Positions 48,166 to 56,760 of a DNA stretch of 64,000 bases are shown here, piece by piece. The stretch spans positions 4,154,001-4,218,000 of the forward strand of contig NZ_CP107935.1 in the NCBI RefSeq assembly GCF_036038375.1, in the 5' to 3' direction. How positions within the stretch are numbered: position 1 is the first letter of the stretch; every line of letters begins with the position of its first letter. The DNA is from Streptomyces sp. NBC_00414 (GTDB taxonomy: Bacteria; Actinomycetota; Actinomycetes; Streptomycetales; Streptomycetaceae). The notes under the pieces were generated by a model. The model did no database searches. It had not been told where the DNA came from and saw nothing but the letters and a program-made list of their open reading frames with translations. The translations under genes were made by a program, and so were the position numbers.

Positions 48166-48906
48166 TTACGTCCTGATCGTGAAGTGCAGCGTGTCGTCCA
48201 GGAACGGGAGCACCAGCCAGGGGTTGGGCTGCGCCATCATCGAGAGCAGCACGATGGCCATCCCCAGGACGCCGTACGTGACGAGGTCCGTGAACCGGGA
48301 ACGGACGGCGAGCATGCCCACGTCGGGCAGCATCCAGCGCATGGCGGCACCCACGAGCAGCGCGACGCCGATCAGCATGGTGCCCGCCTTGAACGCGTCG
48401 AGCGCGGTCAGCAGCAGGCCGAGCCCGACCAGGCCGGTGACCGCGAGGATCGGCCACTGCCGTGCGGGCGCGGGCGCGCCGCGGGAGGCCGCCCTGCCGC
48501 CGCCCTCGGGCCGCGCGGTGTCCCTGGTGAAGAGCGGGAAGCGCCGCGTGACACGCCGGGGCTCCCCGTCGGGACCGGGCGCGCTGACGGCGTCCCGGAC
48601 GGTCAGCTCGTCGTCCTCGGCGGAAGGAGCGGCGGGGTCGCCGGTGCCGGCTTCGGCCTTTGCCCCAGCCTTGGCCTCACCCTTTGACTCAGCTTCGGCC
48701 TCCGATGCCGGTGCGGCCGCGGGGACGGCTGCCGATTCCGGTGCCGGGGCCGGCTGAGCGGCATCCCGCTGATCCGGCGTCCCGTTCCCGGCCGGAGCCG
48801 AGGCAGGGGCCGTGGCCGGGGCATCGCCCGCGGCCGGGGCGTCGGTCTCGGCCGGGGGCACGGCGTCCGGGTCCGCCGGGGCTCCCGGCGCGCGCTCAGC
48901 CGGCAC
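48166..48906 (-). CDS. DUF3017 domain-containing membrane protein
   Basis: A 246-residue protein. The first 100 residues are Ala/Pro/Glu-rich low-complexity sequence; residues 150-246 form the DUF3017 domain with three TM helices (WPILAVTGLVGLGLLLTAL, AGTMLIGVALLVGAAMRW, LVTYGVLGMAIVLLSMM) and the conserved tail ending VLPFLDDTLHFTIRT. The GTG start overlaps the folD stop by 11 bases. The folD-DUF3017 pair is, from memory, conserved in actinobacteria. Function unknown. Confidence 0.9.
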   Translation of the reverse strand: MPAERAPGAPADPDAVPPAETDAPAAGDAPATAPASAPAGNGTPDQRDAAQPAPAPESAAVPAAAPASEAEAESKGEAKAGAKAEAGTGDPAAPSAEDDELTVRDAVSAPGPDGEPRRVTRRFPLFTRDTARPEGGGRAASRGAPAPARQWPILAVTGLVGLGLLLTALDAFKAGTMLIGVALLVGAAMRWMLPDVGMLAVRSRFTDLVTYGVLGMAIVLLSMMAQPNPWLVLPFLDDTLHFTIRT

Positions 48907-49750
48907 TGCGTTCCGCCGCCTCGACCACGTTGACGAGGAGCTGGGCGCGGGTCATGGGACCCACTCCGCCCGGGTTCGGCGAGATCCACGCGGCGACCTC
49001 GGCCACCCCGGGGTGGACGTCGCCCACGATCTTGCCCTCGGCGTTGCGGGAGACGCCGACGTCGAGGACGGCCGCCCCCGGCTTCACGTCCTCGGGGCGG
49101 ATCAGGTGCGCGGAGCCCGCCGCGGCGACGACGATGTCGGCCTGGCGCAGATGCGCGGCGAGGTCGCGCGTACCGGTGTGGCACTGCGTGACCGTCGCGT
49201 TCTCCGAGCGCCGGGTGAGCAGCAGCGGCATCGACCGGCCGATGGTCACACCGCGGCCGACGACCACGACCTCGGCGCCCTTGATCTCCACTCCGTACTG
49301 CCGGAGCAGGGTGAGGACGCCGTTCGGGGTGCAGGGCAGCGGGGCCGGCTCGTTGAGGACGAGACGGCCGAGGTTCATCGGGTGGAGCCCGTCCGCGTCC
49401 TTGTCCGGGTCCATCAGTTCGAGGATGCGGTTCTCGTCGATGCCCTTGGGAAGCGGCAGCTGGACGATGTACCCGGTGCAGGACGGGTCCTCGTTGAGCT
49501 CGCGGACGACCGCCTCGATCTCCTCCTGCGTGGCGGTCGCGGGCAGTTCGCGCTGGATGGAGGCGATACCGACCTGCGCGCAGTCGCGGTGCTTGCCCGC
49601 GACGTACTTCTGGCTGCCGGGGTCCTCACCGACCAGGACGGTCCCGAGTCCGGGCGTGATGCCCTTCTCCTTCAGGGCCGCCACGCGGGCGGTCAGATCG
49701 GACTTGATCGCGGCTGCGGTGGCCTTGCCATCGAGAATCTGGGCGGTCAT
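48896..49750 (-). CDS. folD: Methylenetetrahydrofolate dehydrogenase/methenyl-THF cyclohydrolase
   Basis: A 284-residue bifunctional enzyme converting 5,10-methylene-THF to 10-formyl-THF, the donor for purine synthesis. The catalytic Lys is Lys53 in SQKYVAGKHRDC. The signatures YIVQLPLPKG and PNPGGVGPMTRAQLLVNVVEA are complete, and the cofactor site is VVVVGRGVTIGRSMPLLL. ATG start. First in an operon with the DUF3017 gene. Its substrate is the product of glyA elsewhere in this window. Confidence 0.97.
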   Translation of the reverse strand: MTAQILDGKATAAAIKSDLTARVAALKEKGITPGLGTVLVGEDPGSQKYVAGKHRDCAQVGIASIQRELPATATQEEIEAVVRELNEDPSCTGYIVQLPLPKGIDENRILELMDPDKDADGLHPMNLGRLVLNEPAPLPCTPNGVLTLLRQYGVEIKGAEVVVVGRGVTIGRSMPLLLTRRSENATVTQCHTGTRDLAAHLRQADIVVAAAGSAHLIRPEDVKPGAAVLDVGVSRNAEGKIVGDVHPGVAEVAAWISPNPGGVGPMTRAQLLVNVVEAAERSAG

Positions 49751-50094
49751 GGACCCATCCTCCCGGATGACGGGGTCCGGGTTCCAATCCGGCCCCCCGC
49801 GGCCTCCCCCGATGCCCTGCCCGGCCCCGCCCCGCCCTGTTCCGCGGCCGCCGTGCCCCTGCCCCGGGCGGGCCCACCGCCGCTCCGCCCCGTGTCCCGC
49901 TTCGTCCCATGATCGACGATGTTGCACTTGCACAACACACACGGCATCCGGCTGGACAAATAAGTGAAGCGTTAAGGACGATGAATGCACAGTGCCGCGG
50001 ACAGTACCGGGGGGACGAACCGCATCTGTAGAACTTTCCTCCGAAATGTGCCGCGTCGTCCCCGCACTTGACGCAACGACGGAGGAAAGACGCC
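49751..50094. promoter_or_regulatory. Divergent region between folD and the PGY-rich membrane protein gene
   Basis: 344 bp. The folD-proximal part (49780-49890) is a purine/pyrimidine-skewed GC-rich stretch. The part near 49905-49990 is AT-richer and contains the palindromic GATCGA segment and TTGCAC-type repeats (about 49922-49937), so it is the likely promoter zone. GGAGGAAAGA is the ribosome site of the plus-strand gene. I looked for a ZTP riboswitch before folD and did not find one. Confidence 0.5.
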
Positions 50095-50745
50095 ATGAGT
50101 TTCGGCGATCCGAACAACCCCTACGGCCCGCCGCCGCAGGGTCAGCAGCCCGGTTACCCGCCCCAGCAGCCCCAGGGCCAGCCCGGATATCCGCCCCAGC
50201 AGCCCCAGGGCCAGCCCGGTTACGGCTACCCGCAGGGCGTCCCGCCGCAGCAGCCCGGCTACGGCTACCCGCAGCAGCCGGCGTACCCCGGCTACCCGGG
50301 CGGGAACCACATGCCCATAGAGATGCCGGGTCTGATGAAGACCGCGCGCGTCCTGCTGTTCATCCTGGCGGGCTTCCAGATCCTGTTCGGGATCATCGCC
50401 GGTATCGCCGTCGGCGCCGCGCAGGACGTGTCGAACGGCATCGGCAGCGGTGACGACACCGACACCCTCGCGGGCCTGGGCTTCGTGCTCGCGGCGTTCC
50501 TGGTCGGCATCGGCGCCCTGTCCATCTTCCTGGGCGTCAAGTTCAAGAACGGCGGCAGCGGCATCCGCGTCACGACGATCGTGTACGCGTCGCTGATGAT
50601 CCTCGGCGGTCTCGTCAACACCGTGCAGGGCGGCGGCGGTTCCGGCACCTTCGGCGGGATCATCTCCCTCGCCATCGCCGGCATCATCCTCGCCTCGATG
50701 GTGAACAGCGCCGCTTCCACCTGGTTCAACCGCCCGCGGTACTGA
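50095..50745 (+). CDS. Membrane protein with Pro/Gly/Tyr/Gln-rich N-terminal repeats
   Basis: A 216-residue protein. Residues 1-70 are tandem repeats of PGYPPQQPQGQ and PGYGYPQ type, typical of disordered cytoplasmic tails. Then four TM helices (about 83-105, 122-145, 160-180, 188-205) separated by short loops. The ATG has a near-perfect GGAGGAAAGA site. No named family recognised. Its low-complexity head is like that of several actinobacterial membrane proteins near division and growth machinery, but no such link can be shown here. Confidence 0.88.
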   Translation: MSFGDPNNPYGPPPQGQQPGYPPQQPQGQPGYPPQQPQGQPGYGYPQGVPPQQPGYGYPQQPAYPGYPGGNHMPIEMPGLMKTARVLLFILAGFQILFGIIAGIAVGAAQDVSNGIGSGDDTDTLAGLGFVLAAFLVGIGALSIFLGVKFKNGGSGIRVTTIVYASLMILGGLVNTVQGGGGSGTFGGIISLAIAGIILASMVNSAASTWFNRPRY

Positions 50746-50782
50746 CCTCGGGAGACGGCGCGCACCCGCCGTTCACACACCA

Positions 50783-50820
50783 AGGGCCGTGTCCCGCCTC
50801 GCGAGGGGGGACACGGCCCT
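50783..50820. terminator. Bidirectional terminator between the PGY-rich protein gene and purH
   Basis: Perfect 13-bp stem AGGGCCGTGTCCC (50783-50795) and GGGACACGGCCCT (50808-50820) with a 12-base loop, between convergent genes. Confidence 0.9.
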
Positions 50821-50876
50821 GGTGCGTACCGGAGCGATCGCCGGTCGGTCCCCGAGCGGCGACCGCCGGTCGGGCT

Positions 50877-52472
50877 CTAGTGGAAGAAGTGCCGCGTCCC
50901 CGTGAAGTACATGGTGACGCCGGCCTTCTTGGCCGCCTCGGCGACCAGTTCGTCACGGACCGAACCGCCGGGCTGGACCACTGCCTTGACGCCGGCCGCG
51001 GTCAGGACCTCCAGGCCGTCGGGGAACGGGAAGAAGGCGTCCGAGGCGGCGAAGGAGCCCCGGGCACGCTCGGCGCCCGCCCGCTCGACCGCGAGCCTGG
51101 CGGAGTCGACCCGGTTGACCTGGCCCATGCCGACGCCGACGGAGGCGCCGTCCTTGGCGAGGAGGATCGCGTTGGACTTGACGGCACGGCAGGCCCGCCA
51201 GGCGAAGGCCAGCTCGTCCAGCTCGCCCTGCGAGAGGGGCTCGCCGGTCGCCAGCGTCCAGGAGGCCGGGTTGTCGCCGTCGGCCTGCAGCCGGTCGGTG
51301 ACCTGGAGGAGCCGGCCGCCGTCGATCTGCTTGACCTCGACCGGCGCGGCCGGACCCTGGTGGGCGCGCAGCACGCGGATGTTCTTCTTCTTGGCGAGGG
51401 CCTCCAGCGCGCCGTCCTCGTACTCGGGCGCGACGATGACCTCGGTGAAGATCTCGGCGACCTGCTCCGCCATCTCCTTGGAGACCGGGCGGTTGACGGC
51501 GATGACGCCGCCGAACGCGGAGAGCGGGTCGCAGGCGTGCGCCTTGCGGTGCGCCTCGGCGACGTTCGCGCCGATCGCGATGCCGCACGGGTTGGCGTGC
51601 TTGATGATCGCGACGCACGGGTCGTCGTGGTCGTACGCGGCACGGCGGGCTGCGTCCGTGTCCGTGTAGTTGTTGTACGACATCTCCTTGCCGTGCAGCT
51701 GCTCGGCGTCGGCCAGGCCGCCGCCCGACGCGCTCTCCACGTACAGGGCGGCGCCCTGGTGCGGGTTCTCGCCGTAGCGCAGGGTGTTGCGCTTCTCGAA
51801 GGTCGAGCCGATGAACTCGGGGAAGTCCGAGTCGTCGGCGGGCGCGTACTCGCTCGCGAACCAGGAGGCGACGGCCACGTCGTACGCGGCGGTGTGCTGG
51901 AAGGCCTCGGCGGCCAGGCGCTTGCGGGCGTGCAGGTCGAAGCCGCCGTCGCGGACCGCGGACAGCACGTCGGCGTACCGCTCGGGGCTGGTGACCACGG
52001 AGACGGACGGGTGGTTCTTGGCGGCGGCGCGGACCATCGAGGGGCCGCCGATGTCGATCTGCTCGACGCACTCGTCGGGGGTGGCGCCCGAGGCGACGGT
52101 CTCCCGGAACGGGTAGAGGTTCACGACGACCAGCTGGAACGGCTCGACGCCCAGCTCGCCGAGCTGCTGCCGGTGGGATTCGAGCCGCAGGTCGGCGAGG
52201 ATGCCCGCGTGCACGCGCGGGTGCAGGGTCTTGACGCGGCCGTCCAGGCACTCGGGGAAGCCGGTGAGCTCCTCCACCTTGGTGACGGGAACCCCGGCGG
52301 CGGCGATCCTCGCGGCGGTGGAGCCGGTGGAGACCAGCTCGACGCCCGCCGCGTGCAGACCCTGGGCCAGCTCTTCGAGTCCGGTCTTGTCGTAGACGCT
52401 GACGAGCGCGCGCCGGATGACCCGCTTGCTGCTCCCGGCCGTGCCTGTGCTGCCTGTGCTCTCGGCGGTCAC
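50877..52472 (-). CDS. purH: Bifunctional AICAR formyltransferase/IMP cyclohydrolase
   Basis: A 531-residue enzyme for the last two steps of de novo IMP synthesis. The N-terminal MGS-like cyclohydrolase domain (about 18-215) has VSVYDKTGLEELAQGL, ELVSTGSTAARIAAAG, DGRVKTLHPRVHAGIL and VNLYPF. The transformylase domain has RYGENPHQGAALY and the catalytic Lys-His in AIIKHANPCGIAIG, ending in ...GTRHFFH. It uses 10-formyl-THF, and its substrate AICAR ribotide is the ZMP sensed by the glyA riboswitch. GTG start overlapping the purN stop (GTGA). Confidence 0.97.
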   Translation of the reverse strand: MTAESTGSTGTAGSSKRVIRRALVSVYDKTGLEELAQGLHAAGVELVSTGSTAARIAAAGVPVTKVEELTGFPECLDGRVKTLHPRVHAGILADLRLESHRQQLGELGVEPFQLVVVNLYPFRETVASGATPDECVEQIDIGGPSMVRAAAKNHPSVSVVTSPERYADVLSAVRDGGFDLHARKRLAAEAFQHTAAYDVAVASWFASEYAPADDSDFPEFIGSTFEKRNTLRYGENPHQGAALYVESASGGGLADAEQLHGKEMSYNNYTDTDAARRAAYDHDDPCVAIIKHANPCGIAIGANVAEAHRKAHACDPLSAFGGVIAVNRPVSKEMAEQVAEIFTEVIVAPEYEDGALEALAKKKNIRVLRAHQGPAAPVEVKQIDGGRLLQVTDRLQADGDNPASWTLATGEPLSQGELDELAFAWRACRAVKSNAILLAKDGASVGVGMGQVNRVDSARLAVERAGAERARGSFAASDAFFPFPDGLEVLTAAGVKAVVQPGGSVRDELVAEAAKKAGVTMYFTGTRHFFH

Positions 52473-53098
52473 TGGATAACTACCTTTCGTCCCTCGATGC
52501 GATAGCCGTTGCGGGCGAGCCGCCCCACGACATCGACGAGCAGCCTTCGCTCGACTTCCTTGATCCGCTCATGGAGAGCGGAACCGTCGTCCTCGTAGTC
52601 CTCGTTGCGGACCTCGACCACGCCCTGGGCGATGATCGGGCCGGTGTCGACGCCGTCGTCGACGAAGTGGACGGTGCACCCGGTGACCTTCGCGCCGTAG
52701 GCGAGGGCGTCACGGACGCCGTGCGCTCCCGGAAAGCTGGGCAGCAGGGCGGGGTGGGTGTTCACGCACCGGCCGCCGAAGCGGGCCAGGAACTCCTTGC
52801 CCACGATCTTCATGAACCCGGCCGAGACGACGAGATCCGGTGCGTACGCGGCGGTGGCCTCGGCCAGGGCCGCGTCCCACTCGTCACGGGTCCCGTAGTC
52901 CTTCACCCGGTGGACGAAGGTCGGCAGCCCGGCACGCTCGGCCCGCTCCAGTCCCGCGATGTTGTCGCGGTCCGCGCCGACCGCGACGATCTCGGCTCCG
53001 TAGCCGGCCACCCCCTGCGACGCGATCGCGTCGAGGAGAGCCTGCAGATTCGTACCTGATCCGGAGACCAGCACGACGAGGCGCTTGGCCTTGGCCAC
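52469..53098 (-). CDS. purN: Phosphoribosylglycinamide formyltransferase
   Basis: A 209-residue folate-dependent GAR transformylase for step three of purine synthesis. The catalytic triad is Asn113, His115 and Asp151, seen in CVNTHPALLPSFPG and HFVDDGVDTGPI. The N-terminal binding loop is VVLVSGSGTNLQALLDA. ATG start. Translationally coupled to purH. The block purN-purH next to perM and sucCD is also found in mycobacteria (Rv0957-Rv0951). Confidence 0.97.
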   Translation of the reverse strand: MAKAKRLVVLVSGSGTNLQALLDAIASQGVAGYGAEIVAVGADRDNIAGLERAERAGLPTFVHRVKDYGTRDEWDAALAEATAAYAPDLVVSAGFMKIVGKEFLARFGGRCVNTHPALLPSFPGAHGVRDALAYGAKVTGCTVHFVDDGVDTGPIIAQGVVEVRNEDYEDDGSALHERIKEVERRLLVDVVGRLARNGYRIEGRKVVIQ

Positions 53099-53516
53099 GG
53101 CGGGGCCCTTTCTCGGGGAGTGCCTTTGTATGGTCGTACGAATGCTTCGCGCCCTCGGATACGGGGAAGTCTACGAAGCGGCCGACCGTCAGCAACGATA
53201 CCGGCACACCGGGCGGCCCCCACGGGACGGGGGCGTGGCCGGAAGGTAGCGTCTGGGGAGGAACCGCCCGGGGAAGACGGTCCGCGCAGGGGAACGCCTT
53301 TCGCGTACGGGACGTTGACCAGGGACAGGTGCGAATGTCCGGGAAGCGATCCCCGGACGCGCAGCCGGTTCCGTGGACAGTTGCCCACCGATCACCACCG
53401 CCGCACACCACCAAGGGGAAGACGCACACCTGATGCCGGACCGAAGTCTCCGACGCCCTCCGCTCCTGCTGCGCGAGCGGCGCTCCTCTCCCACTCCCCC
53501 GCGGGAGAGCGACGAC
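53099..53516. promoter_or_regulatory. Divergent gap between purN and the membrane protein gene
   Basis: 418 bp. It must contain the purN promoter (minus) and that of the plus-strand gene. No riboswitch-like pattern (purine or ZTP) was found upstream of purN. No gene with coding character; an in-frame ATG at 53433 could be an alternative start of the next gene, but its translation is unlike the rest. Confidence 0.5.
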
Positions 53517-54281
53517 ATGCCCGAGAGCGGGCAGGGCTCCGCGGGCGGGCAGGACTCCGGTGCGCCGGCTTCCGGGCAGCGGCCGGAGCCGCCCCGGGCG
53601 CCGGGGACCCCCTCGGACGACAACCCCTTCGCCCCGCCGCCGGAAGGCACCCCCGACCGGCCGTGGCAGCCACGGCGGCCCGCGGGCGGCCAGGGTCAGG
53701 ACGGCCCGCACGGCCAGGACGACGGCAGCTCCCCCTGGGGCAGCCAGTGGAGCGACCGGCAGCCCGGTCCCGCGCAGGGCGGCCGTTTCGGTGACAGGCC
53801 CGGTTCGGGCAACTCGGGCGGCCCCGGCGGCGGCCAGGGCGGTCCGGAAGGGTCCGGCGGCCCGGGTGCCGGTATGCGCTGGGACCCGACCGACCCCGCA
53901 CAGCGGCGCGCCCGGTACGCGCTGCTGTCGGGCATGTGGGCGTTCTTCTTCGCCCTCTTCAGCTGGCCGTACATGGCGTTGCTGCTCGGCGCGCTGGCCC
54001 TCTACTGGTCGATCAGCGCCCTGCGCACCAAGCCGCGTTCGGCGAACCCGGACACCCCGGCGCCGTCCGGCCAGGGCTCGAAGCCCCAGACCACCGCGGC
54101 GATCAGCGGCCTGGTCACGGCGTCCCTGGCACTCGCCATGGTCGCGCTGACGTTCACGGCACAGCTCGTGTACCGCGACTACTACACCTGCGTGAACGAC
54201 TCCCTCACCAACACGGCGAAGAAGTCCTGCGACAGCCTGCTGCCGGACGAGCTGCAGGGTCTGCTGGGCACGCGCGACTGA
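53517..54281 (+). CDS. Pro/Gly-rich two-TM membrane protein of unknown function
   Basis: A 254-residue protein. The first 120 residues are low-complexity Gly/Pro/Gln/Ser. The segment GMRWDPTDPAQRRARYALLSGMWAFFFALFSWPYMALLLGALALYW opens two closely spaced TM helices (about 140-175). A third hydrophobic helix follows (about 203-225). The C-terminal tail has two Cys (YTCVNDSLTNTAKKSCDSLLPDELQGLL) outside the membrane. ATG at 53517 follows GGGAGAGC. It separates purN from perM. I do not recognise a characterised family. Confidence 0.85.
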   Translation: MPESGQGSAGGQDSGAPASGQRPEPPRAPGTPSDDNPFAPPPEGTPDRPWQPRRPAGGQGQDGPHGQDDGSSPWGSQWSDRQPGPAQGGRFGDRPGSGNSGGPGGGQGGPEGSGGPGAGMRWDPTDPAQRRARYALLSGMWAFFFALFSWPYMALLLGALALYWSISALRTKPRSANPDTPAPSGQGSKPQTTAAISGLVTASLALAMVALTFTAQLVYRDYYTCVNDSLTNTAKKSCDSLLPDELQGLLGTRD

Positions 54282-54359
54282 CCCGGGTCCCACGGGGCGC
54301 CATGCGGCGGGCACGGCTGGACGAGGCGTGCTGAGCCGGTCGGTCCGGAGGTTCGGTCG

Positions 54360-56663
54360 TCAGTCCGGGGGGTCGATCCGGTCGACCGGGGTGGACGCCT
54401 TCTTCAGCGCCGCCCAGCGGGCCTCGCGCGAGACGTCGTCGTGCCAGAGGGAACCGACGGGTTCGGCGGGCGGCAGGAAGTCGTACGGCTCGAAGTCCGG
54501 ATCGGGAACCGGACGACCGCCGGTGGCTTTCCCCGGCTTCTTCCCCTCAGCGCGCCGCCCGGACCGCAGCCGCGAGAACCAGGAGGTTCGCGAGGACGAC
54601 TCGGGCTCGGCGGTGCGGGCAGGGCCGGGCCGGGGCCCGGTCACCGGTTCGGCGGAGCCGGAGGGACCCCGGGGCGGGGGCGACGGTGTGGACGCGGGCG
54701 GGGGCTCCGCTGCGGATCCGGATGCGGCCAGGGGGCTCTGCGGGTCCTGAGCCGAAGGCGCCTGGGTGGGCGGCACCTGGGCGGGCGATGACTGGCCGGA
54801 CGGGGCTCGGCCAGGCAGCGCCCGGGCCGACGGCTCGGGCACCGAGGACTCCTCGGCCGGGGACTCGCGCACCGGAGCCTCCGCGGCCGGAGACCCGTTC
54901 GCCGAAGGCTCCGCGGTCGCAGACCCGTTGTCCGGAGGCCCCGCGGTCGCAGACCCGTTCAGCGGGGGCTCGGGCGCCGGGTGCCCGTTCGCCGGGGGCA
55001 CCGGAGGTTCATGGACCAGGAACTCGTAGATCGAGTGCTCGCGGGTCTCCCGGGTCGGCTGTTCCTTGGGCGCCTCCCCGTCAGGCGCCTGCCCGTCGGC
55101 GGACGGTCCGTGGGCTCGCGCACGCCGAGTCCAGAGCCCCCGCCCCCAGAGCCCGCGCCCCCCTGCCCGGAATCCGCGTACCCGGAGTCCCCGTAGCCCG
55201 AGGCCCGAGCCCCGGAGCCCGTGCGCGTCGGAGCCCCGTACGCGCGGCGCCCGGGTCCGGGGCTCGCGCAGGCGCCAGGAGCGCAGGGCCAGGCCGGACG
55301 GCAGGCCCACCACCGCGATCCAGGCCGCCGCGGCCGGCCCCGTCTGCCACCAGACAGGGCCGAAGTCGGCGAGCGCGGCCACCCCGAGGGGTCCGCCCGC
55401 CAGGGCCGCGAGGGCGCCGAGAGCCAGACCGCACAGGACCGCCGCGAGCGCCAGGGCCCCGGCGGTACGTCCGGCCGACCAGGCCGCCTCCCGCCGGGCG
55501 GCCACCGAGGGTGCGCCCTCTCCCCCGCCCGGCGTCGGGGCCGGCACCGACGCCGTACCCGCCCTGCCCGCCCGCTTGCGCCCCGGCACCCCCGCCCCGA
55601 CCGCGAACCAGGCGACCACCACTCCGGCCACCAGGGGCACGGCACCCGCGGCCCAGTTCAGCGGGGTTCCCGGGCCCGCGTCCGGAACGACCGCCAGCAG
55701 GGGAAAGGGGGGCAGCCGTGAGCCGGGGTCCGACAGCAGCGGCCCCGCCGCGTGCCCGGCCCCGAGCGCGAAACCGGGGCCGAGTGCGTACGCGGCGCCC
55801 CACACCGCCGCGTTCGGGACGAGGGCCAGCGCCAGCAGCAGCACCGCGAACCGGCCCGACCAGCTCTCCGTGAGCTGCAGGAACGACAGCCGCGCCGCGC
55901 CTCCGTGCCACACCAGCGAGGCACCGACGAGTACGGCCCCGCAGCCCACGAGCACCGCGGCCCCGGCGGCGGCGGCGCGTACGGCGGCCAGGGGGCGGGA
56001 CCCGGCCGCGAAGGGATCGAGGGGAAGTCCGCCGAGCGCCCGGCGCAGGGGCCGCAGGGACGGCGGTACGGGCCCGAACGGCCGCCCGTGCGCCGACCAG
56101 ACGCCCGCACCCGCCGCCGTCACCACGAGCAGCGGCGGCAGCAGGACGACGGACGCCCAGGCGGGGCGCGGCTCACCGCCGGAGGCGTACACCGCCGCGG
56201 CGGCGCCGACCGCCACGTACCCCAGGACGGCTCCGGCCCACGCCGTGCGGGCGGGGGGCGGCACGGCGGTGTCGCCGCCGTCCGCCGCGTCGCGCGCCGC
56301 GCGGTGCAGCAGCCACACGGGCAGCGCGACCAGGAGCAGCGGGGTCACACCAATGGGTGCCGGTACGCCGGACAGCGTGTCCGCACGGACGAGTTCGGCG
56401 CCGTGCGCCAGCAGCCACAGCCCGGCGGCGACGTGCAGCGCCCCGTCGGGGCCGCTGTCCGGGTAGGGCGAGCTGATCCACAGGACCGTCACCAGTACGG
56501 CGAACGCCGCCAGGCCGAGGCCCGCCGCGAGCGCGCCGCCGACCAGGCCGGCGGCCAGTCCGGGCGACCGTTGCCGCAGCCGGACGAGCGGCGGCGGCAA
56601 CGACGGGCTGCGGTCCGGGCTGCGATCAGGGCTGCGGTCGGTCATCTGGGTCACGCCCGCCAT
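54360..56663 (-). CDS. DUF6350/PerM-like polytopic membrane protein
   Basis: A 767-residue protein. Residues 25-440 contain about eleven TM helices. Residues 450-767 are a hydrophilic, repeat-rich C-terminal region with Arg-rich (VRGSDAHGLRGSGLGLRGLRVRG) and PxNGSATA-type runs. It ends in a conserved-looking block EPYDFLPPAEPVGSLWHDDVSREARWAALKK. In M. tuberculosis the cell-division factor PerM (Rv0955) lies beside purN (Rv0956) and near sucCD, the same order as here. On that basis I infer a PerM homologue. ATG at 56663; another ATG six codons on is possible. Confidence 0.82.
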   Translation of the reverse strand: MAGVTQMTDRSPDRSPDRSPSLPPPLVRLRQRSPGLAAGLVGGALAAGLGLAAFAVLVTVLWISSPYPDSGPDGALHVAAGLWLLAHGAELVRADTLSGVPAPIGVTPLLLVALPVWLLHRAARDAADGGDTAVPPPARTAWAGAVLGYVAVGAAAAVYASGGEPRPAWASVVLLPPLLVVTAAGAGVWSAHGRPFGPVPPSLRPLRRALGGLPLDPFAAGSRPLAAVRAAAAGAAVLVGCGAVLVGASLVWHGGAARLSFLQLTESWSGRFAVLLLALALVPNAAVWGAAYALGPGFALGAGHAAGPLLSDPGSRLPPFPLLAVVPDAGPGTPLNWAAGAVPLVAGVVVAWFAVGAGVPGRKRAGRAGTASVPAPTPGGGEGAPSVAARREAAWSAGRTAGALALAAVLCGLALGALAALAGGPLGVAALADFGPVWWQTGPAAAAWIAVVGLPSGLALRSWRLREPRTRAPRVRGSDAHGLRGSGLGLRGLRVRGFRAGGRGLWGRGLWTRRARAHGPSADGQAPDGEAPKEQPTRETREHSIYEFLVHEPPVPPANGHPAPEPPLNGSATAGPPDNGSATAEPSANGSPAAEAPVRESPAEESSVPEPSARALPGRAPSGQSSPAQVPPTQAPSAQDPQSPLAASGSAAEPPPASTPSPPPRGPSGSAEPVTGPRPGPARTAEPESSSRTSWFSRLRSGRRAEGKKPGKATGGRPVPDPDFEPYDFLPPAEPVGSLWHDDVSREARWAALKKASTPVDRIDPPD

Positions 56664-56760
56664 GCTCCCAACGACACGCGCTTTCCCGTCGTAACAGGCG
56701 AACCTCGGATGTGTCGCTCAATATACGTTTTATGTACTTTTACGTACGAAAGGGTGCCCG
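56664..56760. promoter_or_regulatory. AT-rich divergent promoter region
   Basis: The stretch 56718-56752 is far less GC-rich than the surroundings, with TATACG, TTTTATGTAC and TTTTACGTACGAAA. The TACGTA element is palindromic. It separates the perM-like gene from the sigma-like gene, and promoters for both are likely here. Confidence 0.5.

Noticed and set aside
49751..49920. ZTP riboswitch before folD
   Set aside because: Some blocks such as GGGGAG occur by chance in this GC-rich leader, but GACUGGCG and CGCCUGGGC are missing and no pseudoknot pairing can be drawn.
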